Positions 28,675-29,120 of a stretch of DNA of 29,120 nucleotides are shown here, piece by piece (the first letter of the stretch is position 1; every line of letters starts with the position of its first letter). The stretch is from Gloeopeniophorella convolvens. Lineage: Eukaryota; Basidiomycota; Agaricomycetes; Russulales. Made by a program: the position numbers and the translations under genes. The notes beneath the pieces are model-generated. The model was not told the DNA's origin, searched no databases, and worked only from the letters and a program-made list of their open reading frames with translations. Where the stretch lies: contig WTXD01000143.1 in NCBI GenBank assembly GCA_022496205.1, forward strand, positions 1 to 29,120. The letters are read 5' to 3'.

Positions 28675-29120
28675 ATGGGGTGGGAGGGCGTCGGTACGAG
28701 TGCGAGTGCGAGTGCGGGGGCCAGCGGGAGCGCGAGCACACATGTGAATGGTGAGGGCAGCAGCGCCGCCGCGGCGCGCGAGGCGCTCGTGCGCGCAAAG
28801 CAGGCCGAGCTGGATGCGATCGAGGACAGGCACGACGATCTGGTGCGTCGTGCGGCCGCGATATTGGGGCCCGCCGGGGCTGCGGCTGACGCGTGCGTGT
28901 GGCGCAGGTGCGCGAGGCGTTCCACCTCGAGCGGTGGACGACGCTCGTCACGTACGACCCTGCGGTGCGCCCCTCCGCTCTCTCTCTCCGCCCCGCCAGG
29001 CTGACGCAGCGCGCGCGCAGGCTGCAAAGCAGGACAACTCGGCCGTCTTCCAGGAGGTACGTGCGCGGGCAGGGGCAGGGGCAGGGGCCGGGCGGGGTTG
29101 ACGCGCACACACACACAGTT
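28675..29120 (+). CDS. Unrecognised protein, 5' part only
   Basis: Exons 28675-28842, 28908-28964 and 29021-29056 are followed by an intron 29057-29118 (GTACGT to ACACAG). Exon 4 starts at 29119 and leaves the window. The visible protein begins MGWEGVGTSASASAGASGSA, then has charged helices (AKQAELDAIEDRHDDL, VREAFHLERWTTLVTYDPA, KQDNSAVFQE). The helical part joins in frame over two introns, which supports a real gene, but I cannot assign a family with confidence. Another ATG at 28605 is in a different frame. The last visible intron contains GGGGCA repeats and a CA run directly before the acceptor. Confidence 0.6.

Noticed and set aside
1..29120. Transposons, tRNA/rRNA genes, CRISPR arrays, biosynthetic or defence gene clusters
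   Set aside because: No transposase, reverse transcriptase, terminal repeats, cloverleaf, regularly spaced repeats or cluster-type enzymes were recognised. The genes appear to be ordinary fungal chromosomal genes.

Overview
The window is nuclear DNA from a filamentous basidiomycete, most likely an Agaricomycete. Genes carry many short introns (about 46-74 nt), most donors are GTGCGY, GTGAG or GTAAG, and gene families such as fungal BTB proteins and cerevisin-like proteases are typical of that class. I cannot name the species. Nearly every coding region had to be assembled from several exons. In each multi-exon model the exon lengths add up to an intact reading frame.

Left part (1-7.8 kb, lower GC): a LYR-motif mitochondrial protein gene (559-1147), a disordered protein of unknown function (1474-2497), then a tandem duplication. 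In it a cassette of one BTB-domain gene plus one CMC4 (twin-cysteine mitochondrial protein) gene occurs twice in direct orientation (about 3335-5310 and 5705-7790). Both cassettes keep a TATATAA box before the BTB gene and a TGACGTCA palindrome before CMC4.

Middle (7.9-16.2 kb, minus strand, GC-rich): a 14-exon gene for a 1,799-residue DDX60/Ski2-like DExH helicase, a poorly understood 0.6 kb gap, and a 9-exon NAD(P)-dependent ketoreductase of the extended SDR family that includes a 9-nt micro-exon.

Second duplication (16.8-23.8 kb, minus strand): a cerevisin-type subtilisin gene followed by a WRAP53/TCAB1-like WD40 gene occurs twice. Both protease copies are intact (499 residues each, exactly 3,629 bp apart). 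The WD40 gene is intact only in the second copy; in the first it is a truncated, frameshifted pseudogene.

Right part (24.2-29.1 kb, plus strand): a divergent promoter with another TGACGTCA site separates the WD40 gene from an ArsB/citrate-type permease. This is followed by the catalytic subunit of cAMP-dependent protein kinase and the first exons of an unrecognised gene that runs off the edge.

The genes do not form one pathway. The most notable features are the two independent gene-pair duplications with different fates, candidate GC-AG introns in two genes (one directly after a start codon), the micro-exon, and a recurring CRE-like palindrome 91-99 nt upstream of three start codons. I found no RNA genes, transposons or CRISPR arrays.
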